A stretch of DNA of 20,494 nucleotides from JBFMFB01 sp040752115 (GTDB taxonomy: Bacteria > Pseudomonadota > Gammaproteobacteria > Burkholderiales > Sulfuricellaceae), in the NCBI GenBank assembly GCA_040752115.1, contig JBFMFB010000032.1:1-20494 (forward strand). Reading direction: 5' to 3'. The translations under genes and the position numbers were made by a program. Within the stretch, counting starts at the first letter, position 1. Every line of letters starts with the position of its first letter. The notes below the pieces were generated by a model. The model saw nothing but the letters and a program-made list of their open reading frames with translations. It had not been told where the DNA came from and ran no database searches. Of this stretch, positions 7,518-14,599 are shown in pieces.

Positions 7518-7553
7518 GGAATCTCTGAAGAACCATAATTATTCAGAGGTTCC
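7518..7553 (+). terminator. 12-bp inverted repeat ending the ihfA unit, possible terminator
   Basis: GGAATCTCTGAA (7518-7529) and TTCAGAGGTTCC (7542-7553) form a 12-bp stem with one G-U pair around a 12-base loop, starting immediately after the MerR gene stop codon. No T-run follows, so it is either a weak or Rho-assisted terminator or a small dispersed palindrome. Confidence 0.5.
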
Positions 7554-7577
7554 CTAGCCTGGGACCGGCTTTTTGGC

Positions 7578-7583
7578 TATAAT
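7578..7583 (+). promoter_or_regulatory. -10 box of the tRNA-Pro promoter
   Basis: A perfect TATAAT ends 9 bases before the first base of the tRNA, which places transcription start about 3-4 bases upstream of the mature 5' end. No convincing -35 hexamer is visible at 16-18 bases upstream. Confidence 0.7.
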
Positions 7584-7592
7584 TGCGAACTT

Positions 7593-7670
<78 letters not shown>

Positions 7671-7680
7671 TTCCAAATTC

Positions 7681-7774
7681 AGCTTTCGGCGGTCAGCTTT
7701 CAGCTTATGCATCTTGAGCCAGCGGCACATCGTGTTTTTTGCCGACAGCGGATGGCTGGTTTCTGAAAGCTGAC
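7681..7774 (+). repeat. Degenerate heptamer repeat with 12-bp inverted arms before surE
   Basis: AGCTTTC occurs at 7681-7687 and 7695-7701, exactly two 7-base periods apart, followed by AGCTTAT. GTCAGCTTTCAG (7692-7703) is perfectly complementary to CTGAAAGCTGAC (7763-7774), which ends 4 bases before the surE ATG. Pairing would cover the region where a ribosome binding site should be. The layout (heptamers, spacer, inverted heptamers, start codon) is the same as that before pheT. Confidence 0.7.
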
Positions 7775-7778
7775 ATCG

Positions 7779-8522
7779 ATGCGAATCCTGCTCTCCAACG
7801 ACGACGGTTATTTCGCCCCCGGCCTGGCAATTCTGGCCGAGACGCTTTCCCCGCTGGCCGATATCACCGTCGTCGCTCCCGAACGCGACCGCAGCGGCGC
7901 CAGCAATTCCCTCACCCTCGACCGTCCCCTGACATTGCGCCAGTCCCATAACGGGTTTTACTACGTGAACGGCACGCCCACGGACTGCGTCCATCTGGCG
8001 GTCACCGGCATGCTGGACGAGCTGCCGGACATGGTGATTTCCGGCATCAATCACGGCGCCAACATGGGCGACGACACCATCTATTCCGGCACGGTCGCGG
8101 CTGCGACCGAGGGGTTTCTGCTGGGCATTCCGTCCTTCGCCGTTTCCCTGGTCAGCACTTCCTGCGGCCACTACGAAACGGCGGCGCGAGTGATGGCGGA
8201 AATGGTGGCGCACTACCGGGAGCAGCCTTTGCGGGAACCCGTCCTGCTCAACATCAATGTCCCGGACATTTCCTACGAGGCGCTGCAGGGTCGGGAGATT
8301 ACCCGCCTCGGAAAACGCCATAAGGCCGAACCGGTGGTGAAATCCGTGAATCCACGCGGGTCTACTGTGTACTGGGTGGGAGCGGCCGGCGCAGCGCAGG
8401 ATGCCGGGCCCGGCACCGATTTCGATGCGATATCGCGCCGCATGGTATCGGTGACGCCGCTGCAGATTGACCTCACCCATTTTTCGCAGATTGATACCTT
8501 GAAGCAGTGGCTGCCCAAATGA
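7779..8522 (+). CDS. surE: 5'/3'-nucleotidase SurE
   Basis: SurE is a metal-dependent phosphatase that dephosphorylates nucleoside monophosphates in the cytoplasm and is linked to stationary-phase survival. The 247-residue product begins MRILLSNDDGYFAPG. Metal-site residues D8, D9, S39 (in ERDRSGASNSLT) and N91 (in SGINHGANMG) are present, as is the conserved NGTPTDCVHLA segment. Length and motifs are typical. The start has no strong ribosome binding site, and the upstream inverted repeat overlaps that area. It is followed by pcm with a 4-base ATGA overlap, matching the classic surE-pcm-nlpD order. Confidence 0.97.
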   Translation: MRILLSNDDGYFAPGLAILAETLSPLADITVVAPERDRSGASNSLTLDRPLTLRQSHNGFYYVNGTPTDCVHLAVTGMLDELPDMVISGINHGANMGDDTIYSGTVAAATEGFLLGIPSFAVSLVSTSCGHYETAARVMAEMVAHYREQPLREPVLLNINVPDISYEALQGREITRLGKRHKAEPVVKSVNPRGSTVYWVGAAGAAQDAGPGTDFDAISRRMVSVTPLQIDLTHFSQIDTLKQWLPK

Positions 8523-9175
8523 ACGTAAAGATCAGCGGCATCGGCATGACATCTCAGCGCACCCGCGCCCGCATGGTCGAGCGCTTGCGCAGGCAGGGAA
8601 TCAAGGACGAAGTGGTGCTGGCGGCGCTGGGCTCGATCCCGCGCCATATTTTCGTGGACGAGGCGCTGGCGAGCCGTGCTTACGAAGATACCGCGCTGCC
8701 GCTCGGCTTCAGCCAGACCATTTCCAATCCTTACATCGTCGCGCGCATGATAGAGATTTTGCGGGCCGGAGGGGAGCTGGGCCGCGTGCTGGAAATCGGC
8801 ACCGGCTGCGGCTACCAGGCCGCCGTTCTATCGCGCGTGGCGCACGAGGTCTATACCGTGGAGCGGATCGCACCGCTTCTGGCCAAGGCGCGCAAGAATT
8901 TGCGTGAGCTGCGCTTCAGCAACGTGCGCGCCACCCATGCGGACGGCGGACTGGGGTTGCCCGAGGCTGCGCCTTTCGACGGCATCATCATGGCGGCGGC
9001 GGCCACTCATGTGCCCGAAGTGCTGCTGCGGCAGCTTGCGGTCGGTGGCCGGCTGGTGCTGCCGCTCGGCAGCGGCGAGCAGCGTCTGTGCCTGATCGAA
9101 CGCGACGCCCGTGAATACCGCGAAACGATGCTGGAGGCGGTCAAGTTTGTCCCTTTGCTGCCGGGGGTGATGTGA
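8519..9175 (+). CDS. pcm: Protein-L-isoaspartate O-methyltransferase
   Basis: Pcm methylates isoaspartyl residues in damaged proteins with S-adenosylmethionine and so starts their repair. The 218-residue form starting at ATG 8519 has the family features: substrate region around LPLGFSQTISNPYIVARM (about 61-77), the SAM-binding motif VLEIGTGCGYQAAVL (about 90-104), TVERI, and a PFDGIIMAAAATHVP motif. Its ATG overlaps the surE stop (ATGA), which indicates coupled translation. An in-frame GTG at 8507 and an ATG at 8546 are alternatives; the latter would match the shorter E. coli N-terminus (208 residues). Its role fits SurE in stress survival. Confidence 0.96.
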   Translation: MNVKISGIGMTSQRTRARMVERLRRQGIKDEVVLAALGSIPRHIFVDEALASRAYEDTALPLGFSQTISNPYIVARMIEILRAGGELGRVLEIGTGCGYQAAVLSRVAHEVYTVERIAPLLAKARKNLRELRFSNVRATHADGGLGLPEAAPFDGIIMAAAATHVPEVLLRQLAVGGRLVLPLGSGEQRLCLIERDAREYRETMLEAVKFVPLLPGVM

Positions 9176-9177
9176 TC

Positions 9178-9242
9178 CCGTTTCCAGGTCAAACGTGCAC
9201 TTTGTCGGCTCGCCTTCGCGTTCACGCTTGATCTGGAAATGG
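9178..9242 (+). other. Long hairpin in the pcm-nlpD gap
   Basis: Bases 9178-9197 pair with 9223-9242 over 20 positions, with two G-U pairs and one mismatch (core TTTCCAGGTCAA with TTGATCTGGAAA), around a 25-base loop. It starts 3 bases after the pcm stop codon and lacks a T-run. It may be an RNA processing or stabilising structure, or a small palindromic repeat; neither can be shown here. Confidence 0.6.
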
Positions 9243-9278
9243 AATGAATCGAAGGCGGAATGCGGGGAGGAACGAAGG

Positions 9279-10214
9279 ATGAAGGCGGGTTCAAAAAAAA
9301 TTGCCGTCTTGCGTCTGCCGCTGGGAGCGCTTGCGGTGGCTGGTTTGCTGGTCGTGAGCGGCTGTGCCGCCAAGCACTCCGCGCCGGTGATCGAGCGCGC
9401 CGCCGCCAAGAAGCCGGCTCAGAAAGCGGCAAAGGAAGCCGACTGGCGGCCGCAAACCCATACGGTGCAGAAGGGCGAAACCCTGTATGGCATCTCGCTG
9501 GAGTACGGCTTCGGCTATAAGGAACTGGCCGAGCTCAACGGGATCGAGCCGCCCTACATCATCCGGGTCGGCCAGCAGCTCAAGATCGCCGCGGCGCAGC
9601 CGGCGGCCGTGGCGACGCCACTCAAGCCCGCGTCGGCTGCCGCCGAGGTCAAACCCTTAGCCGCCGGCGACATGATCAAGACCCAGCCCAAGGCCGTCAA
9701 AACGCCGTATTCTGCGCAGGCGGAGAGCCAGCCAGCCCCGGCAAAAGCTGCGGCAGCCGAAGAAAAGCCGCCCAGTGCCGAAGCGTCGGCCAAACCGCCG
9801 GAAGAGAAGAAGGAAAACGGGCAGCCCGCAGGCGATGACGACGACAAGCTGGATTGGGCATGGCCGGCTGCCGGCAAAGTCATTGCCGGATTCAACGAAG
9901 GCGCCAGCAAGGGCGTGGACATCGCCGGCAAGTCCGGCCAGCCGGTGCTCGCTTCCGCACCGGGCAAGGTGGTGTATTCGGGCAGCGGCCTGCGCGGCTA
10001 CGGCAAGCTGGTGATCGTCAAGCACAACAAGACCTACCTCACCGCTTACGCGCACAACAGCCAGGTTTTGGTGAAGGAAGGGCAGGCCGTGGTCAAGGGC
10101 CAGCGCATCGCGGAAATGGGCGATACCGATGCGGACCAGGTGAAGCTGCATTTCGAAATCCGGCGTTTCGGCAAGCCGGTAGACCCGATGAAGTATCTGG
10201 CCAACGCCGAATGA
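9279..10214 (+). CDS. nlpD: Murein hydrolase activator NlpD (LysM + LytM lipoprotein)
   Basis: NlpD is an outer-membrane lipoprotein that activates a periplasmic N-acetylmuramoyl-L-alanine amidase (AmiC in E. coli) for daughter-cell separation. The 311-residue product has a signal peptide ending in a lipobox (VSGC, C29), a LysM peptidoglycan-binding domain (about 60-103), a long Ala/Pro/Lys-rich linker (about 105-190) and a C-terminal LytM/M23 domain (about 193-308). The first zinc-binding His of active M23 peptidases is missing (KGVD at 211-214), while H259 and H291 remain. That is the degenerate pattern of activators rather than enzymes. The start at 9279 is chosen for GGGGAGG 8 bases upstream; the longer frame from 9195 would spoil the signal peptide. 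rpoS does not follow. Confidence 0.95.
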   Translation: MKAGSKKIAVLRLPLGALAVAGLLVVSGCAAKHSAPVIERAAAKKPAQKAAKEADWRPQTHTVQKGETLYGISLEYGFGYKELAELNGIEPPYIIRVGQQLKIAAAQPAAVATPLKPASAAAEVKPLAAGDMIKTQPKAVKTPYSAQAESQPAPAKAAAAEEKPPSAEASAKPPEEKKENGQPAGDDDDKLDWAWPAAGKVIAGFNEGASKGVDIAGKSGQPVLASAPGKVVYSGSGLRGYGKLVIVKHNKTYLTAYAHNSQVLVKEGQAVVKGQRIAEMGDTDADQVKLHFEIRRFGKPVDPMKYLANAE

Positions 10215-10233
10215 TCCTGGAAAAAGCGATTAA

Positions 10234-10373
10234 CCACGAATTTGCACGAATGAGGCACGAATGTTCACGAATAATCAACGAATTAACCATTCTTGCTTGG
10301 CTCATCCGTTGGGTGAGGCGAAATTATGTCCTAACTATTTGTTCCCATTCGTGAAAATTAGTGTCATTCGTGG
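10234..10373. repeat. CACGAAT-family palindromic element A1
   Basis: The left arm carries CACGAAT at 10235, 10245, 10256 and 10266, spaced 10-11 bases, then a CAACGAATT variant. The right arm ends with ATTCGTG and GTGTCATTCGTGG (to 10373). The middle has a small hairpin, CTCATCC with GGGTGAG. Together with A2 it fills the 299-base gap between the convergent genes nlpD and hsbR, in which no other gene is visible. Confidence 0.8.
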
Positions 10374-10391
10374 CTAACTGCCGTTTTAAGG

Positions 10392-10493
10392 ATAAGAACA
10401 ACGAAGTGCGGCCGATTTGCAGCATACCATCCAGGCGAGCACGGCCCCATGAGTAACGTCATGATTATTCGTGAACATTCGTGTCATTCGTGG
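10392..10493. repeat. CACGAAT-family element A2, 102-bp perfect inverted copy of 12751-12852
   Basis: Every base from 10392 to 10493 is identical to the reverse complement of 12751-12852. The copy contains a unique core (GTGCGGCCGATTTGC ... GAGTAACGTCAT) and ends in GTGTCATTCGTGG. The left CCACGA end seen in the other copy is missing here, so A2 is slightly truncated. A diverged copy of the same core lies at 18040-18165. It sits 20 bases beyond the stop of the hsbR-like gene. Confidence 0.9.
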
Positions 10494-10513
10494 CCAAACC
10501 GCTTTTTCTAGGA

Positions 10514-12232
10514 TTAATCGGTCGAAATACCGTCCAGTTCGTACAATACCGCTACTTCGTTGCCGTTGCCCAGATAGTCGATTTTCCGGCACAGGTGTTT
10601 GACCAGGGCGATTCCCCGGCCGGAGGGAAGGGTGCTGCTGGCGATATCATGCTTCATGACGGATTCATGGTCGAAGCCGTTGCCGCTGTCCTTGATGTGC
10701 ACCCGCAGGAACTCCGTTCCCTCTTGCCGCAGGCGCTCCGCTTCGATTTCGAGGATGCCGTGCTCCAATGTTGCGAGGCGGAGCCTGCGTTCCTCGATGT
10801 ATTTCTCAAATCCGTCCGGCCGGGATTTCAGGGTGGAATCCAGCTTTAAAATCCCGTGGTCCAGGGCATTGTTGAACAGCTCTGTGAAAATCAGATAAAC
10901 CTGGTTGCGGTGGGTTTCCTTGAAGTCCAACTGGCCAATCCAGGCAAGCAGCAGGGGGACGATGTCGATGGATTTCAGCTCGACGGCGGAAAGGCGCAGC
11001 GCCAGTTTCCAGCGGTGCGGCTCGACTGGCGGCGCGTCCTTTTTCTGACTCGTTTTTGATGCCGGATAGGCGCTCCCAAGCTCCATCGGACAGTTGATCG
11101 CGGCCAAAGAAATATCGTCATGGCTAACCAGACCGCCGAGATGGCCGGTTACAGCACTGATCAGGCGCTCGACGCGGCTGTCGCCGGGCGAGGTTACCAG
11201 CACTCGCAGCATGCGCTCCTGGCCGAATTCCTCCCCCGCTTCGTTCTGGATTTCCACCAGCCCGTCCGAGCAGAGATAAAGCTGTCCCGGTTCCTGCCAG
11301 CGAAAGGCCTCGGTAGTTGAATCGAAATCGGCCTCGGTGAAAATTCCCAGGGCGGGATGGCTGGATTTCCAGGTACGCAGGAGCTTGCCGCTGTCGCTGA
11401 CGAAAATGGCCGGAGGGTTGCCGCCGTTCCAGACCTGGATGGTTTTGTTCGCCAGACTGATGGAAGCCAGGGTGGCGGCAACAAAGCGTTCGGTCGGCAT
11501 CAGGTGTTTGAGCTTCCGGTTCAGCTCGTGGGCGATGCTGGAAATGGAAAAGCCCTTCGCCGTCATGCCGTAAAACGCCTCGACCACCGGCATTACGCTT
11601 AGCGCGGCACTGAGGCCGTGCCCGGTGCCGTCGGCGAGGAGCACATGCAAATCGTCGGCAGGCGTGTGCGCCGCGATGATGATGTCGCCGCTGAAGTGTT
11701 GCGCCGGCTTGTGCCAGCGCTTGATGTGTTTCTTGTCTACTTCGGTGTAGCGTGTGATTTTTTCGATCAGATGCTGGGCCAGTTTGTGCTCGCGCTCGTT
11801 GTCGTCGCGATAGCGTTCCAGTTGCTCGGTGTTTTCGACGATCTGGCTTTGCATTTCGGCGATGCGCTGCATCGCCTTGATCTTGGCTTCGAGGATGGTG
11901 AGGTTGATCGGCTTGGTGAGGTAATCGTCCCCTCCCATTTCCAGCGCCTTGGCCTGTTCGTAATCGTGCGTCTTGGCGCTGACGAAGATGACCGGGACCC
12001 ATTTCGTGCCGCACAGCTCCCTGATCCGGGCTGTGGCTTGGTAACCGTCGATCTCCGGCATCATGATATCCATCAGGATCAGATCCGGGGATTCCGACTG
12101 GAATTTTTCGATCGCCTCGCGCCCGGAGCGCGCCGGGATGGCGCTGTGGCCGAGTTTGGAAACGAATTTGCTGATAAGGATGAGGTTGGGTTCCGTATCG
12201 TCTGCGACCAGGATTTTCAGTTGCTTGGCCAT
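10514..12232 (-). CDS. Response regulator with PP2C phosphatase and HATPase domains (HsbR-like)
   Basis: The 572-residue protein has three domains. A receiver (1-120) has acidic pocket D11/D12, phospho-acceptor D55 and K107. A PP2C/SpoIIE-type phosphatase (about 170-385) has GD 182-183, DGTGHG 201-206, SDG 322-324 and DD 372-373. A C-terminal GHKL ATPase of the anti-sigma type (about 400-565) has the N-box ELFNNALDHG 451-460, G1 DSGNGF 515-520 and G2 PSGRGIAL 536-543. This is the architecture of Pseudomonas aeruginosa HsbR, which switches between phosphatase and kinase on the STAS protein HsbA. The STAS gene lies just upstream on the same strand, so a partner-switching pair is the natural reading. 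The output (anti-sigma factor, c-di-GMP, motility) is not visible here. The name is by analogy. Confidence 0.92.
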   Translation of the reverse strand: MAKQLKILVADDTEPNLILISKFVSKLGHSAIPARSGREAIEKFQSESPDLILMDIMMPEIDGYQATARIRELCGTKWVPVIFVSAKTHDYEQAKALEMGGDDYLTKPINLTILEAKIKAMQRIAEMQSQIVENTEQLERYRDDNEREHKLAQHLIEKITRYTEVDKKHIKRWHKPAQHFSGDIIIAAHTPADDLHVLLADGTGHGLSAALSVMPVVEAFYGMTAKGFSISSIAHELNRKLKHLMPTERFVAATLASISLANKTIQVWNGGNPPAIFVSDSGKLLRTWKSSHPALGIFTEADFDSTTEAFRWQEPGQLYLCSDGLVEIQNEAGEEFGQERMLRVLVTSPGDSRVERLISAVTGHLGGLVSHDDISLAAINCPMELGSAYPASKTSQKKDAPPVEPHRWKLALRLSAVELKSIDIVPLLLAWIGQLDFKETHRNQVYLIFTELFNNALDHGILKLDSTLKSRPDGFEKYIEERRLRLATLEHGILEIEAERLRQEGTEFLRVHIKDSGNGFDHESVMKHDIASSTLPSGRGIALVKHLCRKIDYLGNGNEVAVLYELDGISTD

Positions 12233-12258
12233 AACCTACTCTGCATTTTGATGATTCA

Positions 12259-12374
12259 CCACGAATGACACGAATTTGGCACGAATGAACACGAATTGAT
12301 ACAAGGTGGCAGAAACCTTGTCACAATTCCATGAATATTCGTGAATATTCGTAATTATTCGTGTGAATTCGTGG
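12259..12374. repeat. CACGAAT-family palindromic element B
   Basis: This 116-base palindrome lies between the hsbA-like and hsbR-like genes. The left arm begins CCACGAATGACACGAAT with further CACGAAT units at 10-11 base spacing. The right arm has four ATTCGTG/ATTCGTA units and ends TTCGTGG. The centre is a perfect 7-bp hairpin, ACAAGGT (12301-12307) with ACCTTGT (12315-12321). It lacks the unique core of A2, C and D, so the family is defined by its arms. It occupies nearly all of the gap between two genes expected to be cotranscribed. Confidence 0.82.
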
Positions 12375-12386
12375 TTTAACGCTTTT

Positions 12387-12704
12387 TTACCTGATGGTAA
12401 ACAGCTTGCCGAAATTCGCCACGTCCAGGATCTGCTGCACCACGCCGCGGCAGTTGCTCAACGCCAGTGCTTTGTTGGCTTCCAGCGATTTTTCGCGCAG
12501 CAGCAGCAGCATGCCGAGGGCAGAGCTGTCCAGATAATCCACGGCGCCCATATCCACCTCGATTTCAGTGGCGTCGCCGGATGCCAGCACCTCTTCGTAG
12601 GCATCGCGGAACAGGCGGTGAGAGTTGAAATCGAAGCGCCCGCTCAGGGAGATTCTGGCTTTCCCTTCGCTCGATTGGGTCTTGACGTGCATGTTGGTTG
12701 TCAC
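12387..12704 (-). CDS. STAS-domain anti-sigma factor antagonist (HsbA-like)
   Basis: This 105-residue single-domain STAS protein has the segments ISLSGRFDFNSHRLFRDA, a central IEVDMGAVDYLDSSALGMLLLL and a C-terminal NFGKLFTIR. The DSSALG motif (59-64) holds the serine that SpoIIAA-type antagonists present for phosphorylation. The frame is open from a TTG at 12731, but GTG at 12704 is preceded by GGGAGG at 9 bases and is preferred; ATG at 12692 is a further option. It lies directly upstream of the REC-PP2C-HATPase gene, whose kinase and phosphatase domains are the expected partners. In P. aeruginosa, HsbA links such a switch to FlgM and to biofilm/motility choice; transferring that here is inference. 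Confidence 0.92.
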   Translation of the reverse strand: MTTNMHVKTQSSEGKARISLSGRFDFNSHRLFRDAYEEVLASGDATEIEVDMGAVDYLDSSALGMLLLLREKSLEANKALALSNCRGVVQQILDVANFGKLFTIR

Positions 12705-12750
12705 AATCGTTTCCCTCCCTGTCTCGTTCAAGCATTACAACAACTTTTAA

Positions 12751-12906
12751 CCACGAATGACACGAATGTTCACGAATAATCATGACGTTACTCATGGGGC
12801 CGTGCTCGCCTGGATGGTATGCTGCAAATCGGCCGCACTTCGTTGTTCTTATTCGTGGTTATTCGTGTCATTCGTGGCCAAATGCCGTTTTTAGTGTCAT
12901 TCGTGG
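12751..12906. repeat. CACGAAT-family element C (contains the 102-bp inverted copy)
   Basis: Bases 12751-12852 are the exact reverse complement of A2. The copy here is complete, running from CCACGAATGACACGAATGTT to TTATTCGTGG at 12858. It is followed by extra ATTCGTG-type units to 12906, which end 8 bases before the cheB stop codon. It fills the cheB-hsbA gap. Perfect identity over a non-coding 102 bases implies recent duplication or ongoing gene conversion. Confidence 0.9.
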
Positions 12907-12914
12907 TTAATCGT

Positions 12915-13988
12915 TTATACCCTGAATGCCCGCGAACCAAGTGTGGACAGGTGCTTCATCACCTTCTGCGCCATATCCTGGATCGGCACGATCTCGTCCA
13001 CGCCACCGACGGCGATCGCCTCCTTGGGCATGCCGAACACCACGCAGGTGGCCTCGTCCTGCGCGAAGTTGTATGCCCCCGCCTGTTTCATTTCCAGCAT
13101 GCCGGCGGCACCGTCCTTGCCCATGCCGGTCAGGATCACGCCGATGACGTTGGGGCCGGCGTTGTTCGCCGCCGAGCGGAACAGCACGTCTACCGAGGGG
13201 CGGTGGCGGTTGACCGGCGGCCCCTGATTCAATTCCGCCACGTAATTGGCGCCGCTGCGCTTCAGCAGCAGGTGGGAATGGCCCGGCGCGATATAGGCGT
13301 GGCCGGGCAGGATGCGGTCGCCGTGGCGCGCCTCCGTGACCGTGATCTTGCACAGGCTGTTCAGGCGGTTGGCGAACGACTGGGTGAATGCCTCCGGCAT
13401 GTGTTGCGCGATCAGGATGCCGGGGCAATCCGGCGGCAGGCGGGTCAGAAACTCCTTGATCGCCTCGGTGCCGCCGGTGGAAGAGCCGACGATGATCAGC
13501 TTCTCGGTGGAGGCGATGGGGTTGGAGAGCGCCGGCAAAACGGCGTCGGCGGTAAGGGCCTGCGATACGTTCATGGCGGGTTTCTTCAGCCTGGCTTTGG
13601 CGGCGGCGCGGATCTTGTCTGCGATTTCATCGCTGTATCCTTCCATGCCGCGGGCAATGTCGAGCTTGGGCTTGGCAATGAAATCCACCGCGCCCAGTTC
13701 GAGCGCGCGGAACGTGACATCCGAGCCTTTCTCGGTGAGCGAGGAGATCATCACCACCGGCGTCGGGCGCAGGCGCATCAGCTTCTCCAGGAAATCGATC
13801 CCGTCCATCTTGGGCATTTCCACGTCCAGCGTGACCACGTCGGGGTTGAGCGCCTTGATCATCTCCCGCGCCACCAGCGGGTCGGGTGCCGCGCCCACGA
13901 CCTCCAGGTCGGAATGGCTGTTGATGATTTCCTTGAGGATGTTGCGGATCAGGGCGGAATCGTCCACCACCAGCACTTTTATTTTCAT
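12915..13988 (-). CDS. cheB: Chemotaxis protein-glutamate methylesterase/glutamine deamidase
   Basis: CheB removes methyl groups from receptor glutamates and can deamidate glutamines; phosphorylation by CheA activates it. The 357-residue product has a receiver domain (1-120; D9/D10, phospho-acceptor D55 in TLDVEMPKMDG, K107) and, after a linker, the methylesterase domain (about 160-350). The catalytic triad is S170 (GSSTGG), H196 (AQHMP) and D292 (GMGKDG). The ATG at 13988 shares one base with the cheD stop (TGATG), so translation is coupled. The order cheR-cheD-cheB is common in proteobacteria. No defects were seen. Confidence 0.97.
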   Translation of the reverse strand: MKIKVLVVDDSALIRNILKEIINSHSDLEVVGAAPDPLVAREMIKALNPDVVTLDVEMPKMDGIDFLEKLMRLRPTPVVMISSLTEKGSDVTFRALELGAVDFIAKPKLDIARGMEGYSDEIADKIRAAAKARLKKPAMNVSQALTADAVLPALSNPIASTEKLIIVGSSTGGTEAIKEFLTRLPPDCPGILIAQHMPEAFTQSFANRLNSLCKITVTEARHGDRILPGHAYIAPGHSHLLLKRSGANYVAELNQGPPVNRHRPSVDVLFRSAANNAGPNVIGVILTGMGKDGAAGMLEMKQAGAYNFAQDEATCVVFGMPKEAIAVGGVDEIVPIQDMAQKVMKHLSTLGSRAFRV

Positions 13989-14599
13989 CAGAACAGCTCC
14001 ACGTCCCCTTCGACCTTGGATTGCACCAGGCGCGAACTGTATTCCTTCTCGCGCTCGATGATGGTGTCGTTGTGAGCGCGCTTCAACTGCTTGATCAGCG
14101 CCTTGCCGGTCTGCGGGAAGAAATAGACCTTGCGGGGATAGATGTCCAGCAGGTCCTGCGCCACGATCTTGATTTTCTCGGTTTGCATGAAATCGAGCAC
14201 GAACTTGGCATTGCGCTCTCCCACGTTGGAGACGGTGAACCCCCGCAGCACGCTGCCGCCGCCGAACACCTTGGCTTCCAGGTTGGCGCGTTTCGCGCCC
14301 AGCTTGGACAGCTGGTTGAGCAGCATTTCCATCGCGTAAGTGCCGTAGCGCGCCGAGGTGCTCAACGGGCTGGATTGATCCGAGCCGCTGTCGGGCAGCA
14401 TGAAATGGTTCATTCCGCCGATGCCGCTGACCCGGTCCCGCACGCAGGCGGCGACGCATGAACCCAGCACCGTTACCAGCACCATGTCACGGCCGGTCGC
14501 ATAATATTCGCCGGGCAGGATCTTGACCGCCTCCGTGTTGAAGTTGCGGTCGTAGTAGATATTCGGCGCCAGGACTTCTTCGTAACCGTGTTCAGCCAT
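13988..14599 (-). CDS. cheD: Chemoreceptor glutamine deamidase CheD
   Basis: CheD deamidates glutamine residues in chemoreceptors and thereby tunes their signalling. The 203-residue protein has the catalytic cysteine in VLGSCVAAC (C48) and the partner histidine in GGMNHFMLP (H65), 17 residues apart as in the Thermotoga enzyme. T43 just before the cysteine is the likely third residue. The rest of the domain includes ARYGTYAMEML and FGGG. The start codon lies 8 bases inside the 3' end of cheR, and the stop overlaps cheB by one base, so cheR-cheD-cheB form a tightly coupled set. Confidence 0.96.
   Translation of the reverse strand: MAEHGYEEVLAPNIYYDRNFNTEAVKILPGEYYATGRDMVLVTVLGSCVAACVRDRVSGIGGMNHFMLPDSGSDQSSPLSTSARYGTYAMEMLLNQLSKLGAKRANLEAKVFGGGSVLRGFTVSNVGERNAKFVLDFMQTEKIKIVAQDLLDIYPRKVYFFPQTGKALIKQLKRAHNDTIIEREKEYSSRLVQSKVEGDVELF

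Noticed and set aside
7724..7745. Terminator for the tRNA gene at the T-run near 7735
   Set aside because: No convincing stem directly precedes the T-run, so it was not called.
10214..10513. Remnant of rpoS after nlpD
   Set aside because: No sigma-factor-like sequence was recognised in the gap by eye; it is filled by repeat elements A1 and A2.
12259..12374. CRISPR-like array from the repeated CACGAAT units
   Set aside because: Units are only 7 bases at 10-11 base spacing, with no unique 30-base spacers and no cas genes; the arms face each other as an inverted repeat.
12819..14075. 418-residue open frame on the + strand
   Set aside because: It is antisense to cheB/cheD and starts inside repeat element C; the - strand genes carry complete catalytic motifs.
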